DNA of 53,385 bases from an uncultured Eubacterium sp. (GTDB lineage Bacteria; Bacillota; Clostridia; Lachnospirales; Lachnospiraceae): positions 1 to 53,385 of the forward strand of contig CAJTZN010000008.1 of NCBI GenBank assembly GCA_910584065.1. The letters run 5' to 3'. Made by a program: the position numbers and the translations under genes. The notes beneath the pieces are model-generated. The model ran no database searches. It saw only the letters and a program-made list of their open reading frames with translations, and was not told where the DNA came from. Positions 31,962-39,653 of this stretch are shown here, one piece after another (the stretch's first letter is position 1; every line of letters starts with the position of its first letter).

Positions 31962-33578
31962 ATGTCTTTTAGTTTATTATTTCCGGCGGAGTTTCCTGCC
32001 TATCGCAGCACGCCGCCGGTATTTTTCGAAGATCTGCAGCTGGAAGGGATTTTCCGCGCCATCGTCTCCAAATATATGGAATTTGACATCCGCAAGTATT
32101 TTTATACGATTCCGGATTCACCGGAAACCGTGCGCTACCGCCAGGAAATTTACCGTGACCTGGAGCACAATGCGGCGATGCTGTCTGGATTGAAACAATA
32201 TACCAATCGGTTATTGGCATGTGAGAAGTGCTTCCGGCTCAGCCGGCAGGCGGAGGACCAGTTGAAAAAAGGAAGTTATCTGCTGCTGACCTGCCAAAAT
32301 TATCTGGAAGCATTAAAACTCCTGCAAAAGACGCTGCTAGGTGCCGATCTTTCCTCCCGGGGATTTGCGAAGTGCCGCGGCCTGTTGCAGCAAAAATTCG
32401 ATGACCCTGATTTTCAGAAATTTGACCGCGCCGTGCGCGCCTCGTTTTCGCAGATGGAACAGCTGCAGCTGACGCTTTTGGTACGGGACCAGGAAATCAG
32501 CGTGCTGGAGGATGGCCCAGAGGCTGATCAACGGAGCGTTCCGCAGGATGACACAGAGGCCGATCGCCGGAGTGTTCCGCAGCAACTGAAGCGACTGATC
32601 CGTGCATTTGACGTCAGGACAGACGAAGCGTGGGAGCAGGCACCGGAGGACGTGACCAACCTGTTTCCCGCCCCGTTGGAGACATCGCCGCTGGAGAACA
32701 GGATCGTGGATATTTTAAAGAAAAGCCGTCCGTCCGTTTTTACTATGCTGCGGGAATTCGCTTCGTTTTCCTTTTCGCCGGAAGGGGACAGCTTTGTACA
32801 GTTGAAAAATGAACTGTGTTTTTACCTCAGTTTTTATGAGTTTGAACAGCAGCTTGCCGCGGCGGGGTATGAGCTTCATGTGCCTGAGAACATAAAGGAA
32901 GGAAGTGTGGAGATCACCGGGGTGTACGATCTGGCGCTGGCCTGGAAAAATCGTTTTTCCGGAACATCCGTCGTGCCCAATGATGTTTCCTATCAGGAGG
33001 GAAAGTCGTTTCTCGTCATTACCGGGCCGAACCAGGGCGGGAAGACAACGCTGGCAAGAGCGGTGGGACAATGTATTTACTTTATGTTAATGGGATTAAA
33101 GGCTCCCTGCCAGTCGATGAAGGCGCCGTTTTTTGAGCGCATCCTCACGCATTTTGAAGTGGAAGAGAGCGTGGAGACCGGCGCGGGGAAATTAAAAGAG
33201 GAGCTGCAGCGCTTAAAGCCGATGATGACGATGTATGCCGATCACAGTTTTGTCATACTGAACGAATTGTTTACGACGGCGACGACGTACGACGCGGAAA
33301 TTATGGCAAAGAAAGTGATGGATCATTTTACCAGGCACGGATGTCTCGGTATTTATGTCACCCATATACAGGAACTTGCGGATGAGACGACGCAGGACGG
33401 AATCCAGAGCATGGTAGCCCAGGTGGACGAACATGACGCCTCGGTGCGTACATTTAAGATCAAACCGATGAAAGCGCAGGGGCTCGGCTATTCGGATCAT
33501 ATCGTTAAAAAATACGGACTGGATGCGGAACAGGTGGCACAGCGGATCGCCGGGGCGATCGGAGGGGAGAACGGATGA
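31962..33578 (+). CDS. MutS-like ATPase (domain V type), first of pair
   Basis: 538 residues. Residues 1-330 are mostly helical, resembling the lever/core of MutS but without the N-terminal mismatch-reading domain (no Phe-x-Glu). Residues 340-500 are a MutS-type ABC ATPase: P-loop TGPNQGGKTTL (about 353-363), LKEELQRLKPM, a Walker B variant FVILNELFTT in which Asn replaces the usual Asp while the Glu stays, and H-loop VTHIQELA. A short internal repeat (EADQRSVPQ/EADRRSVPQ) lies near 185-205. It overlaps the next, paralogous gene by 4 bases. The two likely form a heterodimer. The role, possibly branched-DNA processing, is inferred and not shown. Confidence 0.85.
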   Translation: MSFSLLFPAEFPAYRSTPPVFFEDLQLEGIFRAIVSKYMEFDIRKYFYTIPDSPETVRYRQEIYRDLEHNAAMLSGLKQYTNRLLACEKCFRLSRQAEDQLKKGSYLLLTCQNYLEALKLLQKTLLGADLSSRGFAKCRGLLQQKFDDPDFQKFDRAVRASFSQMEQLQLTLLVRDQEISVLEDGPEADQRSVPQDDTEADRRSVPQQLKRLIRAFDVRTDEAWEQAPEDVTNLFPAPLETSPLENRIVDILKKSRPSVFTMLREFASFSFSPEGDSFVQLKNELCFYLSFYEFEQQLAAAGYELHVPENIKEGSVEITGVYDLALAWKNRFSGTSVVPNDVSYQEGKSFLVITGPNQGGKTTLARAVGQCIYFMLMGLKAPCQSMKAPFFERILTHFEVEESVETGAGKLKEELQRLKPMMTMYADHSFVILNELFTTATTYDAEIMAKKVMDHFTRHGCLGIYVTHIQELADETTQDGIQSMVAQVDEHDASVRTFKIKPMKAQGLGYSDHIVKKYGLDAEQVAQRIAGAIGGENG

Positions 33579-35164
33579 ATTCATTTTTATTGTATGAGGA
33601 CAGGGCGATTTCCACCGAAGCGGCATATCCTTCCTTTCAGGATATGTTCAAGGACCTGAACCTGAATATCGTGTTAAAGACAATGGCACAGGATGACGTG
33701 TTTTTGATGGAGCAGATCCGAAGCGTCATGATGGTGCCGGTCCACACGCCGTCTGTAATCCAATACCGGTATGACATCATTCGCGATTTTTGCGCCCGGC
33801 GGGAACTTTTGGATGCTATGTACCGGATCGGACGCCAGGGGTGCGGACTGGCCGAACAGTATAAAAAAGAGCGGGAGCAGAACCGGAGCCGGTCGTCGGC
33901 CGGAGCGGGAGCCGTTATTGCCGCCTTTCGCTTTATCGAGCAATCACTTTCCCTTTTGCAGCAATTACGAGATCAAATAAAAAGCAGCATCGACGCGTCG
34001 AGCGACGTTCCCGGTGACGTTTTAGGCAGTCTGCCGGGAAATGTTTCCGGCGATAAGGAGAAAACGGTTTCGCAAGGGATCAGCGGATTGTGCCGGCGTC
34101 TTTCGAATTACCCGCTGGAGGATCTTGAGGCGTTCCATAAACAGCTCCTGTTTTATACGACAGGCGGCGAGGGGATTTTTTCCATCCGCATTAGCGGCGG
34201 GCTGAAACTGACGCGGAGCCGTCTCGAAAGCTGTCGCAGTTATAAAGCGGCGAGCCTGTCCAATACGTCCAGAAAGCTGCGGCGGCTATATTACAAGGTC
34301 ATAAAAAAGGATTCCATCCTCGTAGAAGACGAGTCTTTACAGCGCGACCTGCATACCTTTTTGGACCGCCATATCGCTGAACTGATGAAGATCTATGAAC
34401 CGTTCATTGGCGATCTGCTCGCGTTTTGGCTGGAATACGGGCGGGAGATCAGTTTTTACAAAGGGGTAAATACGCTCCAGACACGCATGAATGAACTATC
34501 CCTTCCGTTCTGTTACGGTGAATGCCGGGAGAATGAGGACCGGAAAGAAATCGAGGATCTGTATGAGTTGTCACTGGCGCTTTACGTGCAGGTCCGGCCC
34601 GTGCCCAATTCCCTGAATAGCGACGCGGTCCTGACTGTGATCACCGGCGCGAATCAGGGAGGAAAATCCACGTTTTTGCGCAGTTTCGGGATTGCGCAGG
34701 TACTGATGCAGTGCGGTATGCCGGTGCCGGCCTCCGCGTTCCGTTCCGGGCTGTATTCGCGGATCCACACGCATTTTACGAGAAAAGAGGACGCAATGCT
34801 TTCGAGAGGAAGGCTGGAAGAGGAATTGAAACGTATGAGCGGCATTATTTCCCGCATCTCGGAAGACAGCCTTCTCTTGCTGAACGAGTCTTTTGCCAGC
34901 ACGACAGAGAAGGAGGGATCGCAGATCGCTTATGATATTATCATACCATTATATGAAAAAAGGATCGAAGTTATGATGGTCACACATCTTCATGAATTTG
35001 CCAAAAGAGTCTACGAGGAACAGCTGCCGGATTCTGAATTCCTCGTGGCAGAGCGGAAGGAAAACGGAGACCGCACGTTCCGTATGCTGCGCGGAAAACC
35101 GCACTATTCCAGTTATGGCACGGATCTGTACCAGTATATGATCGGAAAAATAGAAGAAAATTAA
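33575..35164 (+). CDS. MutS-like ATPase (domain V type), second of pair
   Basis: 529 residues with the same plan as the gene before it: helical N-terminal region with no mismatch-reading domain, P-loop TGANQGGKSTFL (about 356-367), LEEELKRM, Walker B variant LLLLNESFAS with Asn for Asp, and H-loop VTHLHEFAKRV. Overlap of the start with the previous stop (ATGA) indicates coupled translation in equal amounts, as for a heterodimer. Distinct from the full-length mutS at 48620. The gene is followed at once by SOS-like promoter sequences for the next gene. Confidence 0.85.
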   Translation: MNSFLLYEDRAISTEAAYPSFQDMFKDLNLNIVLKTMAQDDVFLMEQIRSVMMVPVHTPSVIQYRYDIIRDFCARRELLDAMYRIGRQGCGLAEQYKKEREQNRSRSSAGAGAVIAAFRFIEQSLSLLQQLRDQIKSSIDASSDVPGDVLGSLPGNVSGDKEKTVSQGISGLCRRLSNYPLEDLEAFHKQLLFYTTGGEGIFSIRISGGLKLTRSRLESCRSYKAASLSNTSRKLRRLYYKVIKKDSILVEDESLQRDLHTFLDRHIAELMKIYEPFIGDLLAFWLEYGREISFYKGVNTLQTRMNELSLPFCYGECRENEDRKEIEDLYELSLALYVQVRPVPNSLNSDAVLTVITGANQGGKSTFLRSFGIAQVLMQCGMPVPASAFRSGLYSRIHTHFTRKEDAMLSRGRLEEELKRMSGIISRISEDSLLLLNESFASTTEKEGSQIAYDIIIPLYEKRIEVMMVTHLHEFAKRVYEEQLPDSEFLVAERKENGDRTFRMLRGKPHYSSYGTDLYQYMIGKIEEN

Positions 35165-35172
35165 AAAAGCAG

Positions 35173-35201
35173 TTGACAAACGCCTGTTCGCGTAGTATGA
35201 T
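35173..35201 (+). promoter_or_regulatory. SOS-type promoter with LexA box, LysM gene
   Basis: TTGACA (35173-35178), 17-base spacer, TATGAT (35196-35201). The box CAAACGCCTGTTCG (35177-35190) overlaps the -35 and spacer and resembles the Gram-positive LexA operator CGAACRNRYGTTCG; a near-identical box lies in the lexA promoter of this window. A second element, CAAACGTTTG, lies at 35210-35219. Confidence 0.75.
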
Positions 35202-35219
35202 ATAGAAAACAAACGTTTG

Positions 35220-35258
35220 AACCACTTGTTCGTATTGTATGTTCGCATCGTTTGTTCG
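35220..35258 (+). repeat. Three 13-bp tandem repeats ending TGTTCG
   Basis: TGTTCG ends at 35232, 35245 and 35258, exactly 13 bases apart, downstream of the promoter. Each carries the LexA right half-site. Confidence 0.8.
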
Positions 35259-35288
35259 ATGATCTGAATTACAGAGGAGGCGGCTGTT

Positions 35289-35627
35289 ATGGAAAAAATC
35301 AGTTTCCGGGTACATACACCCGTACTATTTTCCCACCCAAGGATCGGGTATGGTATATTGTCTGTATTTATTTTTGCCTGCGCGATCTTTTTTCTCACAG
35401 GGATCCGCGCGGAAGGGGCGGAAGAGGGGGCGCCAGATGAGGTGGTCGGATATGAATCTGTCCTGGTTCGCTGCGGAGATTCTCTTTGGTCTATCGCGGA
35501 GGCGAATATGACGGATCCGACAAACGCGCAGATTCAGGCCTACGTGGAAGAGATCGTTTCCCTTAACGATATTACGTCTTCCAGGATCCACGCGGGAAAA
35601 TATATCCTGTTGCCCAAACACCGCTGA
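35289..35627 (+). CDS. LysM-domain protein, likely SOS cell-division suppressor (YneA type)
   Basis: 112 residues: basic N-terminus, one membrane segment (about 20-37), short linker, and a C-terminal LysM peptidoglycan-binding motif (LVRCGDSLWSIAEANMTD, HAGKYILLP). Size and layout match YneA-like proteins, which delay division after DNA damage and are usually beside lexA. Here lexA is 11.6 kb away, but LexA-like boxes in the promoter support SOS control. GGAGG lies eight bases before the ATG. Naming it YneA is by analogy only. Confidence 0.75.
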   Translation: MEKISFRVHTPVLFSHPRIGYGILSVFIFACAIFFLTGIRAEGAEEGAPDEVVGYESVLVRCGDSLWSIAEANMTDPTNAQIQAYVEEIVSLNDITSSRIHAGKYILLPKHR

Positions 35628-35721
35628 CGAGAACAGTCCTTTTGCTCCGTCGGAAATGTACTCTCGTGTCTAACAAAACTCTTGTATCCTGCATAAATTG
35701 ATGGTAAAATTGTGGGAAGAC

Positions 35722-35752
35722 GACATAAATATGTCGACGACATATTTATGTC
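35722..35752. promoter_or_regulatory. 31-bp AT-rich inverted repeat upstream of the amidase gene
   Basis: GACATAAATATGTC (35722-35735), GAC, GACATATTTATGTC (35739-35752): two 14-bp arms, exact reverse complements, each itself nearly palindromic. It ends 79 bases before the amidase start. It shares ACGACATAAA with the palindrome near the flippase gene. No T-run, so more likely an operator than a terminator. The remaining 35628-35831 region holds no convincing sigma-A promoter. Confidence 0.7.
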
Positions 35753-35831
35753 AAAATTTGTTGATAAGATTTTAATTGTCAGATTGACATTAGTAACGAG
35801 ATAACATTTTTAGATAAGGGGCGAGTGTTTT

Positions 35832-38003
35832 ATGAGTACATCAGGAAACAGTATTGGAAAACGTTTGATGATCGGTGTTTTGTTGTTGGTCGGGATGGTT
35901 CTGTTTATGCCGGCGGATTCCCACGCGGCTTCCATGAAGATCAGGTTGAACGGCAAAACGACCAATTACAAAAGGACGCAGTCTACCGTAAAGTACGGTG
36001 CGAAAAAAGTATTAAACAAAAAATATAAAGGTCTTACCATCAAGGGAACGAGAATGGTTCCCTATGACGACGTATTTAAAAAAGGACTGAAGGTGAAAGT
36101 GAAGAAGTCCTCTTCGAAAAAGATCACGATGACGAAAAACGGTATGAAAGTCACGATGACACTGGGGAGTAAAACCGCTTACGTGAACGGAAAAAAACGT
36201 AAGCTTCCAACTGCTCCGGTTAAAGTGAAATACGTAAAGAAGAAAAAGACAAAAATACTCGTACCTACCAAATTCCTCTGTGAACAGTTCGGGTTCAACT
36301 ATAAAGCTTCAAGTTCGACGATCACCATCACAGACGGACTTCTGCTGGAGTATAATGATACGATAAAGAAGTCTCCGATCATGGGTAAACTTTCTTATAA
36401 CGGCAAAGAAAACAGCCTATCTACCATGCCAGTCATTAAACTGGGAAGTACGGTATATCTACCGGCAGAAGAGACATTTCAGAAGATTGTCGGCATTGAG
36501 TACGCGTACGATGCGGGATCGGAGACGCTGACTCTGAAAAATGAGGCAACACAGGCTACGGTGGTACTTCAGTTAAACGAGAGTACCTGTCAGGTGAACG
36601 GCGTTCAGAAGACACTCTCTACGCCGATGTACATGATCAAGAGAAAGGATAATAACAAAAAGGTATTGTGCGTGCCGGCAAAAACGGTTTGTAAATATCT
36701 GGGATATTCTTATCAATGGGATAAGACAAAGTCATTAGTCAGCATTCATGATCTCATTTATTTTGACTGGAAAGCAGAGAATGCTCCGGCTCCAGACGGC
36801 ATTACAAACTATATAACACAGGCGAAAGCTGTTTATAATCAGGATATGAACTGTATTTCCTTTACGTTTCAGGGTTCCGATGCAGCGATCATGAGCCAGG
36901 CCGCTGCCGTACGAAACGAACGGGCCGTTACCGTTACGATCCCGGCAACTTCAAAATACTGTTTGGACAAGTTCTCTTTTTCCAAATTTGTCAATACACT
37001 AGAGAAATTTGAAGTGATTGAGGACGGATCCGGCAATATTGTGTTCCAGATCACCGGATTCAGTCCGACCGATTTTGCTTTTTCGGTGCAGGACAGTACA
37101 CTGACGGTCAATATCATGAGCCAATTCACCGGTAAGGATGCTCTGAAGATCATGAAACCGGAGGGGCTGACGATTACGGATGTCACAAATGAGGATCTGT
37201 ATCAGAGTAATAAATTTAAACTGTATCTCCGTGGCAATCACATCGAGTTCCTCAATGCGAATCCGATCGTTGTCAGCAGCGATGTGATCAGCGATGTTTC
37301 TTATGAACTCGGTGCGGACGGAAATACTGTTATCACCGTTACGACCACGAAACTCCAGGGATATAAGATTTATGAGAAACCGGATTCGTTCGTTGTGACG
37401 GTCGGTAATCCACGTGATATTTACAAAAATATTGTTGTACTGGATGCCGGACACGGCGGCTATGACAACGGTGCTTCGCATAATGGCACGAAGGAAAAGG
37501 ATCTGAACTTTAAGATCATTTATACGCTGATGAAAGATTATTTTTCTTCCAATGCCCCGGATACAAAAGTATACTGGACACGTACGTCGGATGTATTTAT
37601 CACGCTTGCGAACCGTGCTGCCTTCGCCAGCAAAGTGGGCGCTGATCTGTTTATCAGCCTTCACATGAACTCGGCGAGCAATTCCAGCGCCAACGGGACC
37701 GAGGTATATTACTCACCCAGCAATAACGGCGCGCGCTTCTCCGGGATTACGAGCAAGAGTATGGCAACGATGTTTAAAGATAATCTCGTATCAAATTTAG
37801 GAATGAAAAGCCGCGGTGTGAAATCCGCAGGATTTTATGTGATAAAACGGAATACCGTGCCGGCAGTACTGATCGAACTTGGATTTTTGTCGGGCAGTTC
37901 CGATTATGGCAAATTGACGAATCCGTCGTTTCAGGCGAATTCAGCCCAAGTGATCTACGATACGATCAACGAGATCTTTAACACATATCCGACGGGACGG
38001 TAG
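35832..38003 (+). CDS. Secreted N-acetylmuramoyl-L-alanine amidase with N-terminal binding domains
   Basis: 723 residues. A signal peptide (about 10-33, ending DSHAAS) directs export. Residues 35-310 hold repeats resembling the copper-amine-oxidase N-terminal fold often found in clostridial wall enzymes (KILVPTKFLCEQFGFNY, TVYLPAEETFQKIVGIEY, VLCVPAKTVCKYLGYSY); 320-530 may be AMIN-like. The catalytic domain (about 530-720) is Amidase_3: zinc ligands His in LDAGHGGYDNGA, Glu in KEKDLNF, His in ISLHMNSAS, and catalytic Glu in VLIELGFLS. It cleaves the stem peptide from muramic acid in peptidoglycan. The final 19 codons are included in a tandem duplication that continues downstream. Confidence 0.92.
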   Translation: MSTSGNSIGKRLMIGVLLLVGMVLFMPADSHAASMKIRLNGKTTNYKRTQSTVKYGAKKVLNKKYKGLTIKGTRMVPYDDVFKKGLKVKVKKSSSKKITMTKNGMKVTMTLGSKTAYVNGKKRKLPTAPVKVKYVKKKKTKILVPTKFLCEQFGFNYKASSSTITITDGLLLEYNDTIKKSPIMGKLSYNGKENSLSTMPVIKLGSTVYLPAEETFQKIVGIEYAYDAGSETLTLKNEATQATVVLQLNESTCQVNGVQKTLSTPMYMIKRKDNNKKVLCVPAKTVCKYLGYSYQWDKTKSLVSIHDLIYFDWKAENAPAPDGITNYITQAKAVYNQDMNCISFTFQGSDAAIMSQAAAVRNERAVTVTIPATSKYCLDKFSFSKFVNTLEKFEVIEDGSGNIVFQITGFSPTDFAFSVQDSTLTVNIMSQFTGKDALKIMKPEGLTITDVTNEDLYQSNKFKLYLRGNHIEFLNANPIVVSSDVISDVSYELGADGNTVITVTTTKLQGYKIYEKPDSFVVTVGNPRDIYKNIVVLDAGHGGYDNGASHNGTKEKDLNFKIIYTLMKDYFSSNAPDTKVYWTRTSDVFITLANRAAFASKVGADLFISLHMNSASNSSANGTEVYYSPSNNGARFSGITSKSMATMFKDNLVSNLGMKSRGVKSAGFYVIKRNTVPAVLIELGFLSGSSDYGKLTNPSFQANSAQVIYDTINEIFNTYPTGR

Positions 38004-38154
38004 GAGCCCGGCAGATGATAGATGTGAGCTGACAGGAGATTCGGAGATGTTCAGCTCAAGTGATCTATGATACGATCAACGAGATCTTTAACACATATCC
38101 GACGGGACGGTAGGCGCCCGATAGACGATAGATGTGAGCTGACAGGAGATTCGG
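37940..38154 (+). repeat. 105-bp tandem duplication of the amidase 3' end
   Basis: 37940-38044 and 38050-38154 match at 99 of 105 positions with an offset of 110. The copy repeats the last codons (ending NTYPTGR), the stop and downstream bases. Six mismatches show it is an old genomic duplication, not an assembly slip. Confidence 0.95.
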
Positions 38155-38177
38155 GCAGGAAAGGTGTGAATGGTACA

Positions 38178-39527
38178 ATGGGTGCAGTAGACAAATTTTT
38201 ACGGGTAGTATATAGAAGAAGATGGGTTTTAACAGTAGCTATCCTGTGTATCAGCTTTCTTGCCATGAATGTCCTGACACCTTATATTGCAGATGATTAC
38301 GGGAACCTTCCGAAGTATGCGGCGGAAAGGACAACATCTCTCGCGGGAATCATCAATACCGCGCAGGAATCCTACCAAAACTGGGGAGGGCGGTTTGTTG
38401 CTTCACTGTTTACGGCGCTATTTGCCGGTATTCCCGCTTATATATTTGATTTTCTGAACACGTTGGCATACTTTTTGGCAACCGCGTTGATCTATCTGAT
38501 CTGTAAAGGAGACCATCCTCACAATCTCGTGCTATATGCCGGGATACACATCATGCTGTGGATCTGTGTCCCTGATTACGGTCAGGTCATGTTCTGGCTG
38601 TGCGGTTCCACTAATTACTTGTGGACGACCCTTCCCATTTTGGGGATGCTCTACCTGTTTCGGCGCTATGGCTATTGTTACGAGAAGGCGTTATATAAAC
38701 CGGTCTTTGGTATTTTTACGTTTCTGCTCGGTCTCATCGCCGGGTGTGGCATGGAAAACAGCAGTGCAGGAATGATTGTTGCTTTGACGCTGTATCTATT
38801 TTATTTTCGATTTTATTTAAAGATCAAGATCCGGCTTCCTATTATTTGCGGGTATATCGGGAGTTTGATCGGTTTCTCTTTTCTTGTCTTTGCTCCGGGA
38901 AATCGGGAGCGGTTAAACGCGAGTGAAGATTTGCCCCTGCTTTTTAAATTTTTTGTCATCAATTATTACTGGATCATGTTTGCCGGTATTTTAAGCGTAC
39001 TTTTTGTAGTCTTGTTTTTTGCATGTAAACACAGGGAGCACTGTTGTAATAAATTAATTTTACAGGCAGGTATTTTTGTTCTATCCGCTGTTTTTTCCGC
39101 TTATTGTATGCTGGCGGCTCCGACGTCGCCGGAACGCACTTGGTTTATTACATGCGTGTATATGGTTTGCGCGAATGGTATCCTGTTTTCCCGTATCAAT
39201 ACGGAGATGAGCGGACACGTAAGGAAGGGAGTTGCGCTGTTTACCGCTGGATTATTTATCATGATGTTTGTTTCGATGATGGATACGATGATCTACAGCT
39301 ATGAGATCACCGTTCAGACAAGAGAGAGGGAGCGCTATATCTTAGAACAGAAATCGCAGAGACATATGGATATCACTACGCCTGTAATTACTCATAAATA
39401 TCCGCTGCGCTCACATCATGATGCACTGACAGGACTCTCCGATATTCAAACAGATCCTTCTTACTGGATCAATCAGGTACTTGCTGATTACTATGGCGTG
39501 CATTCCATAACCGGTAGTTCCGGTTGA
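38178..39527 (+). CDS. DUF6056-like polytopic membrane protein
   Basis: 449 residues with about ten membrane segments. The pattern IADDYGNLPKYA in the first outside loop, then NWGGRFVASLF and FWLCGSTNYLWTTLP, matches the DUF6056/DUF3329 family, related to membrane glycosyltransferases of the GT-C type with an acidic residue in the first loop. Substrate unknown. The ATG at 38178 lies just beyond the duplication; in-frame GTG at 38166 is possible. Longer starts in the duplicated sequence are unlikely. A small hairpin (39509-39525) spans the stop codon. Confidence 0.75.
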   Translation: MGAVDKFLRVVYRRRWVLTVAILCISFLAMNVLTPYIADDYGNLPKYAAERTTSLAGIINTAQESYQNWGGRFVASLFTALFAGIPAYIFDFLNTLAYFLATALIYLICKGDHPHNLVLYAGIHIMLWICVPDYGQVMFWLCGSTNYLWTTLPILGMLYLFRRYGYCYEKALYKPVFGIFTFLLGLIAGCGMENSSAGMIVALTLYLFYFRFYLKIKIRLPIICGYIGSLIGFSFLVFAPGNRERLNASEDLPLLFKFFVINYYWIMFAGILSVLFVVLFFACKHREHCCNKLILQAGIFVLSAVFSAYCMLAAPTSPERTWFITCVYMVCANGILFSRINTEMSGHVRKGVALFTAGLFIMMFVSMMDTMIYSYEITVQTRERERYILEQKSQRHMDITTPVITHKYPLRSHHDALTGLSDIQTDPSYWINQVLADYYGVHSITGSSG

Positions 39528-39583
39528 GAAATTTCGAATAGTAAAGAATAGATCAACAATTACGTAGTATACATCATGGTCTG

Positions 39584-39612
39584 TAGACATCCGACATCCC
39601 ATGTAGTAAAAT
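39584..39612 (+). promoter_or_regulatory. Probable sigma-A promoter of the GH43 gene
   Basis: TAGACA (39584-39589), 17-base spacer, TAAAAT (39607-39612), about 40 bases before the start. Confidence 0.65.
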
Positions 39613-39653
39613 GAATGTATCGACAGTTATGTGCAAAATAAAAGGAGGTTTAC

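Noticed and set aside
38067..38177. Longer N-terminus for the DUF6056-like protein
   Set aside because: The added residues come from the duplicated amidase end and would place a highly charged non-family sequence before the first membrane segment.
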